Below are positions 1-11,090 of a stretch of DNA of 64,000 nt, one piece after another (within the stretch, counting starts at the first letter, position 1; the number at the start of each line of letters is the position of its first letter). Below the pieces are notes generated by a model. That model was not told where the DNA came from. It did not search any database and saw only the letters and a list, made by a program, of their open reading frames with translations. The stretch covers positions 20,382,910-20,446,909 of the forward strand of contig OY992839.1 of NCBI GenBank assembly GCA_963921425.1, in the 5' to 3' direction. This DNA is from Dryas octopetala. Taxonomy: Eukaryota > Streptophyta > Magnoliopsida > Rosales > Rosaceae. Made by a program: the position numbers and the translations under genes.

Positions 1-1
1 T

Positions 2-487
2 CCGCTGCTCTTCTTGCCGAGAGCGGTTGTCGTCGAGCAGATGACGACAGTCCCGGTAAATGTGGAACTCCTCAGAGCGGGTAGGATGCTCGCCAGATCG
101 AGCCCGGCTGACCGGGTGGATAAGTCTCTTTTGGAAACCTGGGGGCGGATGGCTACCTTGCCCTACATCCAATTGGCGCGGAACATTTTGGTCCCTTTGG
201 GGGGGATCCCTCCTCTCACCACTCCGGAGAGTGGTGTGTTCGTCCCTGTCATGGGGGTTCCTCCTCTCACCACTCCGGGGAGTGGTATGTCCTTCCCTGT
301 CACGGAGGAGTCGCTCATAAAGCTGTGTTGCACCTTTTTGGAGGTCGAGCTGTTCCTGGGTTCGTTGGAGCTGAGCCTCCAATCGCTGGATGTACTCTTC
401 CTGATCAGATTCAGCAGTCTTCTTACCTCGCTTGTCAACCAGCGGGGTGTTGTCGACTTGGTCGAGGATAGGACCTCCGTCAGACAT
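2..487 (-). CDS. Gag N-terminal part of a Gypsy-type LTR retrotransposon (partial, runs off the window)
   Basis: An open frame starts with ATG at 487 (reading down) and continues without a stop for about 162 codons to the window edge. It begins MSDGGPILDQVDNTPLVDKR and is charged and Gln/Arg-rich, with a coiled-coil-like stretch at residues 28-50. An Arg-Ser-Gly-Glu-Arg-Arg module of about 17 residues occurs twice (DNA about 205-305). Placed just downstream of an LTR and primer binding site on the same strand, this is the expected position of gag. No capsid or zinc-knuckle motif is visible because the frame is cut off. The assignment rests on position and composition, not on a recognised domain. 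Confidence 0.6.
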   Translation of the reverse strand, partial: MSDGGPILDQVDNTPLVDKRGKKTAESDQEEYIQRLEAQLQRTQEQLDLQKGATQLYERLLRDREGHTTPRSGERRNPHDRDEHTTLRSGERRDPPQRDQNVPRQLDVGQGSHPPPGFQKRLIHPVSRARSGEHPTRSEEFHIYRDCRHLLDDNRSRQEEQR

Positions 488-504
488 TGTGAGGGTCGGT
501 AGCT

Positions 505-600
505 CGGATGCTAGGAAGCTAGGAAGCTCGGAAGCTCGGAAGCTAGGAAGCTCGGAAGCCTGGGAGCTCGGAAGCTTGGAAGCTCGGAAGCTCGGAAGGT
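505..600. repeat. Short tandem repeat in the retroelement leader
   Basis: About ten imperfect copies of a 9-10 base unit (AGCTCGGA / AGCTAGGA) lie between the primer binding site and the gag start of the minus-strand element. It is a simple-sequence leader expansion with no coding role visible. Confidence 0.8.
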
Positions 601-649
601 TTCTGCACCTCAACTGAGGGTAGAGAATTCAATGGGGAAAAGTTGTAAG

Positions 650-669
650 TTTCCCACAGACGGCGCCAA
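650..669 (-). promoter_or_regulatory. Primer binding site next to the LTR
   Basis: On the minus strand TGGCGCCGTCTGTGGGAA lies three bases after the LTR end. The first nine bases match the 3' end of plant tRNA-Asp, the usual primer in many plant Gypsy elements; later bases diverge. The site fixes the element's orientation as minus. Confidence 0.65.
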
Positions 670-671
670 AC

Positions 672-1250
672 TGTTGATGCTCAAAAATGGTAAAGCAGTC
701 AACGTCGAGTCGAACCACGTAGGCCCGTTGACCCGCCACTGAGAGGACGACACGTCGAAGTGGGGCAGGAACGGGTAGCTGGGTCCGACTGGTGAGTAAT
801 GAGAGAGAATGATATCCAAAGAACCCTGCGCAAGTACACAAAAGTGAGCGGGAAGGGCACCGGTGCGGTGCCGGCCAAAGCTCCTCCGACGCTCAAGTCA
901 GTGTTCAGAGAGATCTGAGAGCAGAGTGAGTGAATAGTATAATAATGATTTCAGTTGTCCTTTTGTGACAAGAAGGTACCTCTTTTATAGTACCTTTGGA
1001 AGAGTGTCAACCAATCCGGTGACGACACGTGTCCTTTGTGGTGACTTGCACTGTAGGAATGCCACGTGGCACCGGTCTCGAGGATCCGAGTGAGTTGACA
1101 CGGGCCGGGGGCCCGGGAGGCTTGAGCTTGGGAGGCCGGAGCCTAAGAGGCCGGGGCCCAGGGGGCCGGAGCCCATGAGGCCGGAGCCTAGTGGATCATG
1201 GGCTAGGAGCCCAGGAAGGGCTTAGTCTTTTGGGGTCTAGGCCCAAACAG
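672..1250 (-). mobile_element. 5' LTR of the Gypsy-type element
   Basis: On the minus strand this stretch starts TGTTTGGGC and ends GAGCATCAACA, giving the TG...CA ends of an LTR with short inverted termini. The primer site lies just beyond the CA end. A TATA-like box (TATAAAAG on the minus strand, near 980-990) sits in a small palindrome, and a leader follows before the primer site. The LTR is about 580 bp. The border near 1250 is chosen from the TG end only, because the partner LTR is outside the window. Confidence 0.6.
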
Positions 1251-1778
1251 CATGGTGTTAGGCCTTGTGTGACTTGTCGTTATGCCGAGATGATTAGTCG
1301 TACGAACAAGGAGAAACTCTCCTCTTTAATTAGCTATTTCTAATTTAAGAAGGACATGGAATAAAGACATTCCCATGGATGTGTGCAACCTTAGGTTCAT
1401 CTAAAGGAGGACTTTAAGGGCAAACTCTCCTCTTTAGCTATTTCTAATTTTCATGTATCATCTATTCTAGGATCCTAAGGGCTAAGGGAAAAGTTTAGTA
1501 ATATGAAATTTCCACCATGCTTCCACCTATTAGATAAAAGTATCTAGCTATAAAATTTCCCTTCACCCTAAGTGGTGCAACCCAGGCAGCCCCTTCATCT
1601 TCGTGAGCACCAACTTCTGCCCCTTAAACTACACTCTTCCCAATGACGACGGCGGCTGGTGCAACCTTCCCCACACCCACTTCGACCTTGCCATGCCCAT
1701 GGGCGAATCTACGTTATGGGCTGCCTGGGCCTGCAGCCCAGGTGATTTTTTTTGTTTTTTAAGCCTAGTACCTATTTT

Positions 1779-1792
1779 CAGACCAAAAAAAG
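1779..1792 (+). repeat. Ultrashort poly-A insertion with target duplication (copy 1)
   Basis: CAGACCAAAAAAAG is flanked by AAGCCTAGTACCTATTTT (1761-1778) and AAGTCCAATACCTATTTT (1793-1810), which agree at 15 of 18 positions. It has the layout of an extremely truncated retroposition event. It lies inside the hAT element. Confidence 0.55.
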
Positions 1793-2043
1793 AAGTCCAA
1801 TACCTATTTTTTATGTTTGTTGTGCATTAACCATCATTGTAGTCTTGTAGACTTGTAGTCACGTGGGATATGGAAAGATTAACCAAAAAATAAAATTTTT
1901 TTTTCTGCTGAACATTAAACAAAGAATTAATAAAGTTTCATAAAAAATTTGTTTCCTTCTCCCTTCCCAATTCCCCCAATCCCCAAAAGGCCAAAGGCGG
2001 TCAAAATAGAAAAATTCAAAATATTTGATTCCATTGCTACATT

Positions 2044-2268
2044 ATGTCAACTATAGTGGAAACAGGGTTGTCAAAAGACTACCACTTGATTATTAGATTG
2101 ATTTGTCTGGTGTTGAATCTTCATGTTTCTACATCAACGACAGAACGAGCATTTTCATCTATGAAGTTTATTAAAAATCGACTTCAAAACAAGATAGAAG
2201 ATAAGTTTCTTGCTAATTATATGATCATCCATATTGAACGAGAATTTTCTAATAGTATCGATAATTGA
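2044..2268 (+). pseudogene. hAT transposase C-terminal dimerisation fragment
   Basis: A 74-residue frame contains STSTTERAFSSMKFIKNRLQ followed by NKIEDKFLANYMIIHIER, the signature of the hAT C-terminal dimerisation domain as found in plant zinc-finger MYM-type/TTF-type transposases. The RNase H-like catalytic core and zinc finger are missing. It lies within the hAT element and shares its orientation. Confidence 0.85.
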
Positions 2269-5062
2269 TATTTTTACTTGGTGAAGAAATGTAGGGCCCA
2301 ACTTAGATAATCTTTATATAATATTTGCATTGCATGTTTAATTAATTGTTGTTATGCTATCTTTTTTTGTGTAGTTTTTTATGTTTAGATATGCATTTTG
2401 ATGGATAAGGCTCATTACGTCCCCCCTAATTATGTGTAACTTTTATTTTATGACAAAAATATTTGGTAAGCTAAGTTTAACCCAGTCTACTTAGAAATCC
2501 TGGATTCGCCCTTGGCCATGCCAATGTTTCTCAAGATCACTTAGTACAAGGCTGACATCATTCCCATCTCTTACCCAGGGATTTGCAAGTCTCTTTTTAA
2601 AAGTTTGTGTATTCTATAGTTTGATTTTTTTTCCTCTTTCTAAAATTCCGTAATAAAGACTTGATTTCATCATTAAGTGTGAAATGAAGATGAACAATAG
2701 GTTGTTTTGTTTTGTTCGTTTTTCGTTCAAAACGAGACAATTAGAACAAAGATTGGAAAATTAGGCTACAAACTTGTAGATCTGGGTTTCTTGTTCATAA
2801 TACAGATCTATGTCTTTTTGTTTTGCTAATGGAACTCAAACTCATATCTGAAATTTTGATAAACGACAAATGGTCAACATTGATATTATGGGTCAATAAA
2901 TGGTTGACATTTTGGTAAATTAGGCCACTTTAGATAGTGTTACAACTAGTTTATCTTGTTCATTATATTCAAAGAGAGGGGGCTGAGTGGGTCTGAGGGG
3001 GGCTTTAGATTTGGGTTTTTTTATTTTATGTTATCATGTTCATATTTTCCCATTTTTACATTTTTTTTAAAGTCGATTTTTTGTTGACATTTGGTCGATA
3101 TTTGTTGTCCACGCACTCGTCGACTTAAAAAAAGTGTCAATCTTGTTAATTTTGGGAGGTGAGAGTTAAAAAAAATTAACCTAGATTTAACTGGGTTATT
3201 TTGAAAAATTTCTCGATCAAAATTCCCATGATACATATTGGTCGTGTAATTAATGCATATAACAACTTTTAATAGAAATCCTAACAGAAGTTAAGCTTTA
3301 TTCTTATAAATACACATCTACAAATATGAGGATTAAAATGACTGCTACGAAAATTCAAGAATTCAAATGAAACTTTGGTCAAAGTTTAAGGACCAGTTGT
3401 GTAATTTGTCCAAAGATGAATTTAGTAACGTGTTAAAGAAACCAATGTTAGCCTTTAATTTTATAAATTGTAATTCGTTACTATTTTAAACAATGCCCAG
3501 TATGATGAGTCCATGAACCCAAATGATAACTAGTCTCCAAACAAGAATTGGGCTTTATGTATGGGCCTCCGGCCTTGTTGTAAGCATTGACAGTGCTAAT
3601 TGAGCCCAAATTAAAAGCAGTTAAAAAATTGGTTTGAGCCTGAATTGAATATATGTTGCACAAAGTTTTTGCAATTGCAAGAAGATATGCCACAAATAAC
3701 ACTAACAAAGTTCACTGTTGATTCTTTTTATCAAGCAATTTATTCTCTTTTCACTTGAAAGTCACATAATACTAACAAAATTTGTCTTCTTTGTCTTTTT
3801 GTTTTATTTCTTTTTTTGGCCCATATGTCAGTATTCCCTTCTGAAGCCTATCCCCAACTTCATATCAGTAAATTTCGGTTCCAAATTTCAGAAAATGGAC
3901 TCGGACCAAGAAAAAACAACTATGAGAAAGAATAGCCATCAGTTCCTAATTAAAAAGAGATATGGATAAAAAAATAGGTTACACCGATTATTATTATAAC
4001 TTTATAAATTTTAATTGATATATCATTTAGGAATTCACTATGAATCTCATTTATTTACAATAAATAAGAAATTAATATATTATCTGTCACATTGATTAAT
4101 GACTAAAAATTAAAATAATATTTAGTGCATCTAGTATTATTGATGTCAAAAATAACCATCAGCTAAAAGATGCATGAATGCCAGTTTTATATATATACAA
4201 CTATCTGTCACTAAGCAAGTAGTAAAATTATCATTATGGATTGTTTAATAGTTTCTGTGTCATTGCTTTCAAAAACGAGTTCATCATGCATGCCTCAGGC
4301 CCTCAAGTACTCACTGTTGCATGCACTGGTGCTTTAATTTTTGATAAACAAGATCTACATTATCAACTAATTGACCTAATGAATATTAAGCACTATTTAT
4401 CAAAGCATATCAATTGAGCTTCATGAGACAAACAAGATTAGGAGGTGAGTTAGTTAAGATTACAACTAAAGCCTACATTTCTTTGATTATATTGATATCA
4501 TGAAATAGACAGCCTATACAAATTGGAACCTTAATTAATGCAGGATTTAATACAACTTTATGTGGCATAATTGCACTGTAAATTGGCTTAAGGAGTAGGT
4601 AGGAAGTTACTATCACTAAATGATAACCGTCACAATCCTGACTATAAATTCTAAAAACTGAAAGCATATATAGCCTTGCAATAAGCATGCCACAAAGCAA
4701 ACATATCCATGCAACTAATAAGACCCATAAATTTTCATTTTATTAATTTATTTTAATGAAGGAATATATAGGAAATTCTCAAGCAATATTAATGCTCAAC
4801 TGAAAGGCTGCGAAACAGGACAATAATTTATATATGCCCAACTTGATTTGGATTGCTGATGCATGTTGATTGTTGACACCCCCCACATATACGTATACCA
4901 AAATTATATAAACAGCTGGCGACAGGTTCGAATTATTCATAGTATAGGGAATGGGTTCATATCTTGGCAGGTTTAAGCATCGACCGTCATTGATATAACC
5001 TTTCATGGTTCTGCTAATTAATTTTGTGAATGCTGTATGATTTAAGGTTTAATGTTATTTTA

Positions 5063-5079
5063 GTGGCCAAAAAAAAAAA
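5063..5079 (+). repeat. Ultrashort poly-A insertion with target duplication (copy 2)
   Basis: GTGGCC plus a run of A is flanked by a perfect 19-bp direct repeat, AAGGTTTAATGTTATTTTA, at 5044-5062 and 5080-5098. Nothing else separates the repeats, so the insertion itself is about 17 bp. Confidence 0.8.
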
Positions 5080-6370
5080 AAGGTTTAATGTTATTTTATC
5101 ACATTGTGGGCTTGTTTCTTTTAGAAGTGTTAATTAAAAGCAGTTGTGATAATGTTGGATATAAATAGTTAAAAGTGCGCGCTTTATAGGTTATATATAC
5201 TAGAATTATCTAATAGTTGTTTATATACAACGTGCTTTAAGTGCATTTGCGATAATTATATAATTTTTTTTAAAAAAAAATTCATGTGCTTCTAACAAAA
5301 GCGCTATTGATGAAAAATGTTTTTAGCATAAACACTTTTAAATAGGCCCTTGTAAATTTGAAACACACATTTAATCAAGAATCAACTTAATCAATAATTT
5401 AAATTTACAATTTAAAAATAATATATCTCGATAGTTAAGAGTGAAGATTAGACACAATGAATCAAGTTTAGAAAATGCTAATGGATGACCCAGATAAGAT
5501 ATGATAGAGGTAACCTCAATACATTAAGGTAGCTAAACTGTCATTTTCTTAAGGCACTAATTTATAATGTTTAATGAGAATTATCAACATCAATGGAGAA
5601 TCGCTACGTGGTATTGTTTGTTGGGATAAGACTTAATCACCACTGAAAAGCCAACTAACTGTACTTGACTCTATATAAAACACAATATTTTAGTGGGGGT
5701 TTAATAGGGGTTGGTTATTACATAAGCATATATGCATGAAACAACAAGACAAACCGACCAACAAATACAAATCCTTAATTATGGGTTACTTCATTTTATT
5801 GTGTTGGATAACACGTCACAGTATTCTAAGGACGACCCTCTAAATTGGCTGTCTCAAAATCGTTGCCGTTTAAGACTGCTTATATATATATCATATATAA
5901 TTAATATAAAAGCCAATTCCAATATGACCTATTGATCGATTCATTGTTTCTCTATATATACAAGTATACAACAACTTTCAAAGGGACAAGGGGTGACATG
6001 TGCTAGCTAGAGGTTAAATACTTAACCATATTTGTGGTTCATGTAATTTGAGTTCAATTTCGCTTTGGTACCTGTTATTTTATATTTAACAATTACATCT
6101 TTGTAACTTATAATACTTATTAGTTACATGGAAGACTATTATTAGTTACATCTGTGTTTGAATCTAAAAATTGTATTTCTTTTTTACAAATTGACGAAAC
6201 GGTCACTTTTTAGTTACATGGAAGACTTTTATAGTAATTGTAAACGAGACTTGAGGAGTTCCATCAATTTCATTCAACTTTCATGTGATATATATGTGAT
6301 ATTTCCGCCAATTAATTTGACGGAAATGTGATTTTGGATCCAATTACAATAGTTAATAATCAAATTAATA

Positions 6371-6388
6371 AAGTGGCCAAAAAAAAAA
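6371..6388 (+). repeat. Ultrashort poly-A insertion with target duplication (copy 3)
   Basis: AAGTGGCC plus a run of A is flanked by a perfect 13-bp direct repeat, AATCAAATTAATA, at 6358-6370 and 6389-6401. The insert has the same GTGGCC-A(n) sequence as the copy at 5063. Confidence 0.8.
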
Positions 6389-7727
6389 AATCAAATTAAT
6401 ACTTCCAAGATTACATCGTCAAATTAATTGGCTTAGATATCATTTTTATTTGATTATTTAAATGGTAGAACATTGAATTCTCCATGTGAAGATATTGATC
6501 GAGAAGAATAAAATCTTTTCAAAATCCAAGCATGGTCGTCAATTTTATTTCTGAAAACATGTTATGAGAATTTAATGTAGCCAAGATGCATTAATATTAT
6601 TATGAGCTACCATGTAACAAAATGCATTTAATGAGGACAACGTACAAAAACAAGGTAAGCTAGTATTAGAAAGGCAGAGTTTTTTTAGAAAGGTAGAGTA
6701 CTTTACAAAAGGCCAAAAAAAGGTTTTGTATGATGTGGGTGCATCATGATTCATATATGCATATGTGTAAGACTAAGAGGGAGTTGGATATATAGGATGA
6801 GTAGTCAAAGTAGTTAATTTGTTGAATTTTTTCATGAAGGTCTATTGATGTTACAATATATAGGATTAATAGGGGTGGGTATGGTTGGGAAGATCATAAT
6901 ATAAGATTAGGTTGCTTACATGGGTTTCTTGGGAAGGTAGCGAAAAGGTATATAATGGTTTTCATATAAAGAGATTTGAAGGAAATGGATGTTTTGGCTG
7001 TGCAAGTAACTGAAATGCATGCTTTGCATTTACTGTTTGAAAGCTCTTGCAAACCCTTCTATATATGCTTCTTGCACAATGCACACACAAACGCAGACTA
7101 CTTAGAGAGAGAGAGAGAGATACTTCTAACGGTCTATTCTGATGTGTAGGGAGATATTGGAAAGTTGGTATATGCACCTCAAAAACAGGGTAAGATGACT
7201 TTTCACAACAGTTGGGGTACTGCTTGAGTTGAGAATAAGCAGCTTCCATGAAGATCATACCTCATTATATCACTACTGATCTGATTTTTGATGGCCCTTA
7301 ATTGATTTAGACATATTAATTTGCATAGTTCTCTATTAATTACATCTATCATTTTGTAGTGACTATCAACCTACATTTAACAACCACATTACACCCTGTG
7401 TGATCCTGATATATATTGATTTCTTGATTGCTGAACCACCCAAAGCTGGTTTCGATGAAGGTGGATTTACATTACTTTTCATTCTTCTTGTAAATTTTGT
7501 AATAGCTTATACATATGGAGAACTTTGCAAATTGTGTATAGCATCAAATGGGTATGGCTTCATTCTACAGGCAGTAATAGAACTCTCTCAGATGGGGCCC
7601 ATGTAGGGCACGTGCTGTTGGAAAAAGTGGCTAGAATATTACAGCAACTTTTGTAATCCCATATCAAGGAAGTCATCAATTGGCTATAAAAAATTAGACC
7701 ACAAACTATTGTACGCATTTTTTGTAA

Positions 7728-8010
7728 AATATTTCATGCGCTCGGGTTAGCGGGGGATCTTCTAGATAGACATTATCGAATAGCACCTTTTGATGAGAGA
7801 TATGAACAAGAGGCTTCGAGAAAACTAGTGTTTTCTGAATTATATGAAGCCAGTAAGCAAACAGCAAATCCATGGGTATTTGAACCTGAGTATCCGGGAA
7901 AAAGCAAAATATTTGATGGAAGAACGGGAAATCCTTTTGAACAACCTGTTATAATAGGAAAGCCTTATATCTTGAAATTAATTCATTCTTTTGGTGTTGC
8001 GGATAGTTAA
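7728..8010 (+). pseudogene. rpoB: Nuclear copy of plastid rpoB (internal fragment)
   Basis: The + strand reads [20 protein letters not shown], then [20 protein letters not shown] and on to PYILKLIH, the plastid RNA polymerase beta-subunit sequence. The match stops at 7986. The next bases read SFGVADS, resembling the GFGVAHI block that lies about 40 residues further on in RpoB, so an internal deletion is likely. The upstream edge is ragged ([11 protein letters not shown] against the usual KIFE..LGLAG). This is plastid DNA transferred to the nucleus. It is not functional: both ends are missing and a stop follows at 8008-8010. Confidence 0.9.
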
Positions 8011-8878
8011 ATTGAGATATTTCTAATTTATGTATTTGTAATTTTGTAATATGTGAGTCTGCAAAAATGAGTGATTAGACTCATTAATTTGTCGACTTTT
8101 ACGCAACACATTTTGTGCTTAAAAGTTGGAAAAAAGTTATTGCATTGAATTTTTGTTGATTTATTTTTGGACCTAAAGCGGCTAGCTTCATAAAAAATAT
8201 GGAGATTTAAAGTGTAGTTCATTTTATGGATATTTCTTAAACTAAAATCGGTAGTGATTTAAGATTTTTAATTAAGTCTTTTTATTTTTCTTCTTTGACG
8301 GCTTTATGTTAAGTTTTAACATGCACCCGTCCAAAATCTCGGAATTAAAACTTAACATGCAGCCTTTACAAAGCCCTCTCTACACCCTAAGAGGGGAAAT
8401 ACCCTTCAAATAGGGGGAAATACACTTCAAATTGGGAAATGACTTTATTATGAATTAAAAAGATTTTCCTATAAATTATTATGAATTAAAAGGATTTTTT
8501 TATAAATTTTAAAATAGCCCTGGTCTCCATCTAAAAATTGTTTTTATAAAGGACCAAAGCCTAATTATATCTAAAAAATATCCTGCAAAACAATACTCTC
8601 CTCCCTAGTAGTATATGCAAATAGAAAACTATCATCTGTATAAAATAGATGGCAGATTATCTGCTCCACAACTACAATAAAAACCCCTTGCAAAACTCTA
8701 ATTTGTGCTACCGCAAAATGGAATAAACCAGAGAAACCCTTGATGCAAAGAAAAAAAAGATAAGGAGAGGCCCATCACCTTAGTGAAGTCCTATGGTAGG
8801 TGTAAATAATGAAAATCAATTAAGAATCCATAAATTTATTCAGAATATGGTCAAATGCAAGTGAGTTTTTAAAGTTAA
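8011..8878. other. AT-rich intergenic DNA
   Basis: No gene seen. A small inverted repeat lies at about 8308-8363 (GTTAAGTTTTAACATGCA and its complement AATTAAAACTTAACATGCAG). Bases 8450-8510 hold a near-duplicate AT-rich phrase (TATGAATTAAAAGGATTTT). Confidence 0.5.
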
Positions 8879-8879
8879 A

Positions 8880-10265
8880 TGAGGCTCGGATGACACCATT
8901 GAACGGCATAAAGCTCGCTTCGTTGTCAAAGGTTTCCACCAACAACATGGCTTTGATTGCTACGAAACTTTATGTCTGGTTGTTAAACCTGCCACCATTC
9001 GCTTAGTTTTAAGTCTTGCGGTTTTCAAGGGATGTGGTCTTCGCCAACTTGATATTAAAAATGCATTCCTTCTTGGGTTCTTGGATGAGGATGTGTGTAT
9101 GAGTTAGCCCCCTGGGTTTATTGATCCCTCTTAGCCTCATCGATCATGTTTGCAAGCTTCAGAAAGCTACTTATGGCCTCAAACAAGCACCGCACGCCTA
9201 GTTTAATCGTTTCAACTCCTTTATCCTTTAACATGGTTTCTCTCAAAGCCGGGTTGATTCATCTTTCTTCATCTATGCACATTCAGGTCAATTTATGGTG
9301 TTATTACTATATGTCGACGACATTGTCCTTACTGGCAGCACTCTCGTTCTCATCAGTTCTTTTATCTCGCTCCTTGGGCTCGAATTTGAGATCAAGGATC
9401 TCGGTCTCTTGCATTATTTCCTAGGGCTTGAAGTTTTCTCCTCCTCTTTAGGTATGCACCTTTCTCAAACCAACTAAGCAGCAGGTCTTTTATGTCGCAC
9501 AAACCTCCTGGACTGCAAGTCGTGTGCCACACCAATTGCCTACAAACTCTAGCAGTCCAACTAGGGTGATGCTCTTCTCTTTGATTTGAAGGAATTTCGT
9601 CACTTAATTGGTTCCCTTCAATACCTAACTCTTACACGTCCAGACATATCCTTTGTCGTCAATCATATTGCTCAGTTCATAGCTAGTCTGCGCATCACTC
9701 ATCTTATTGTCGTCAAGCGCATTCTTCACAACATCAAAGGGTCGATTAATTTGGGAATTGTTTTCCTTTCATACTCTGGTCCCATTTCTGTTCTAGGCTA
9801 TTCCGATGCTAATTGGGCTGGTTGCCCGCTTAGTTGGCGCTCTACATCGGGGTACTTGGTTTTTCATGGCTCAAATTTGATTTCTTGGTGTTCTTCTAAG
9901 CAGCCCACAGTGTCCTGTTCTAGTTCTGAGTCTGAATATCGTGCATTGGCCCAAGCTTATGTTGAATCTATTTGGTCTCTTATCTTCATCAGGAGTTGTG
10001 GCAGCCCTTTGTCTTCTCCTATTACCCTTTATTGTGATAACTTAAGCACCACCTATATGGTGGCAAATCCAGTGTTCCATGCTCGAACTAAACATATGGA
10101 ATTTGACTATCACTTTGATCAGCGAGCGAGTTAAAATGGGGACTCACCGCATCCAGTTTATTTCGTTTGTTGATCAACCTGCAAATATCCTTACCAAACG
10201 CCTACATAAGCAACATTTCCTTCTTTTTCGGTCCAAACTAGTCTCTCCCAGGTCGTCCAATTTGC
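8880..10265 (+). pseudogene. Ty1/Copia polyprotein relic: reverse transcriptase and RNase H
   Basis: In order there are [18 protein letters not shown] and [10 protein letters not shown] (start of the RT), LLLYVDDIVLTGS near 9297-9335 (the YVDD catalytic motif), IKDLGLLHYFLGLEV, and RHLIGSLQYLTLTRPDISF. These are followed by the RNase H part: GYSDANWAGCPLSWRSTSGY, SSSESEYRALAQ, YCDNLSTTYMVANPVFHARTKH. Several frameshifts and stops break the frame (for example near 9105, 9133, 9477 and 10134). Gag, protease and integrase are missing upstream, so the copy is 5' truncated. It ends at a polypurine tract and 3' LTR. Confidence 0.9.
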
Positions 10266-10270
10266 AGGGG

Positions 10271-10457
10271 TGTATTAATTAGAGAAGTGGTTACGTCTTC
10301 CTAGGATTTTTTTGCTTGTATGATTTGTACTCCTCCTAGGATAGAACTTCGATTGATTGCTCTTGTGTCTAGGTTTCTTGTAGGCCAAGTACTGCAATGT
10401 CTATATATACATGTATTGTGTAACATTGAATCTTAATCAAAGTGATAAGTTTCTACA
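10271..10457 (+). mobile_element. 3' LTR of the Copia relic
   Basis: A purine-rich TTTGCAGGGG precedes TGTATTAATTAGAG at 10271, the usual polypurine-tract and TG start of an LTR. A TATA-like CTATATATACATG lies near 10400. The CA end is uncertain: TTTCTACA (10457) or CCTTCA (10477) both fit. No partner LTR was found in the window. Confidence 0.55.
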
Positions 10458-10584
10458 GTTTGCCTAGGGTTCCTTCATGAACTCTAGTTTAGTTTTGGTT
10501 TCGAGTTCCCTTTCTTGCTCTTAGAGAGGGCTTTTTCTATGATTTTTCTTTGACTTATTATCAATAGAGATGAACTCTTTTTAG

Positions 10585-11085
10585 TTTATTGTTGGTTTTT
10601 TTTCATCAGTTGCTTTTTAGGTTCGATGGTGCTTTTGATCCCTTTTTGAGGGTGGGTGGTGCATGTGCGATTGTTCGTGATTCGCACAGAGAGGTTGTGG
10701 TGATTATGGCTCAACCTCTTAGTCGTATTGCTTCCTCCCGAAAAGTAGAGATATTGGCATTTTTGCACAGGATCCGATTTGTCTTGGGTGCTAGGTTTTC
10801 TTCTATCATTATGGAGTCTAATGCTCAAACTATCATCTCTCGATTTCAGAAGATGAATGAGGATTTAGCACCTTTAGAAGGAGGCGAAAAGAGTTTGGAT
10901 TCAATGTTCCGAGATTAGTGTACTTGTAGTTATGTTTCTAGAATTGTAATGGGGCGGCTCATGCTCTTGCTCGCTTTGCTTTACATTGTGAAACTCTTAC
11001 TACTTCGGTGGAGAAAGCCTTGTTTGGCTTCAACAGCAGTTTCATTCTGATTATAACTTTCTTAGTTTTTTTTTTTTTTTCAATA
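10585..11085 (+). pseudogene. LINE-derived RNase H-like domain fragment
   Basis: The frame from 10589 reads FDGAFDPFLRVGGACAIVRD followed by ASSRKVEILAFLHRIRF and IIMESNAQTIISRF. After a frameshift near 10920 it continues VSRNCNGAAHALARFALH. This is the plant RNase H-like fold at the C-terminal end of L1-type LINE polyproteins: DGA start, mid-domain E, and the RxxNxAAHxLA block. A poly-T/poly-A-like tail with AATAAA follows at about 11065-11090. The relic is 5' truncated and frameshifted. Confidence 0.7.
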
Positions 11086-11090
11086 AAAGT

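Larger units (their letters stand above)
1698..2514 (+). mobile_element. hAT element inserted in the expansin relic
   Basis: The ends are CATGGGCGAATCTACG on the left and, read inward from the right, CAAGGGCGAATCCAGG, a pair of short terminal inverted repeats. An exact 8-bp target duplication, GCCATGCC, is present at 1690-1697 and 2515-2522. This is the hAT size, and the inside carries a hAT transposase C-terminal relic. The 817-bp copy is internally deleted and non-autonomous. Confidence 0.8.
1570..2580 (+). pseudogene. Alpha-expansin fragment, split by a hAT insertion
   Basis: Bases 1570-1697 read KWCNPGSPFIFVSTNFCPLN and continue to the motif GGWCN and HFDLAMP. The frame resumes after the insertion at 2515 as AMPMFLKIT, a stop, then YKADIIPISYP. 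This matches the central part of alpha-expansins (TNFCPPN, GGWCNPP, HFDLAMPMFLKIA, YRAGIVPVSYRR), the apoplastic wall-loosening proteins. Signal peptide, the upstream half of the GH45-like domain and the C-terminal pollen-allergen domain are missing, and there is an in-frame stop. It is a dead gene piece that served as a transposon target. Confidence 0.85.
2586..7727. other. AT-rich intergenic DNA
   Basis: No supported gene was found. Frames are short, AT-rich and lack recognisable motifs. The stretch contains two clear ultrashort poly-A insertions (listed separately) and a third possible one at 6666-6699, where TTAGAAAGGCAGAGT is repeated with one mismatch around four extra T. A (GA)n run lies at 7105-7120. 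Confidence 0.6.

Noticed and set aside
6666..6699. Eighth member of the ultrashort insertion family
   Set aside because: The direct repeat is good, but the insert is only four T without the GGCC-like part, so slippage cannot be excluded.
6962..7258. 98-codon minus-strand frame
   Set aside because: It contains a (GA)n-derived Ser/Leu run and shows no domain.
7400..7606. 68-codon frame with hydrophobic stretch
   Set aside because: It has no recognisable motif, poor start context and lies in AT-rich DNA next to transferred plastid sequence.
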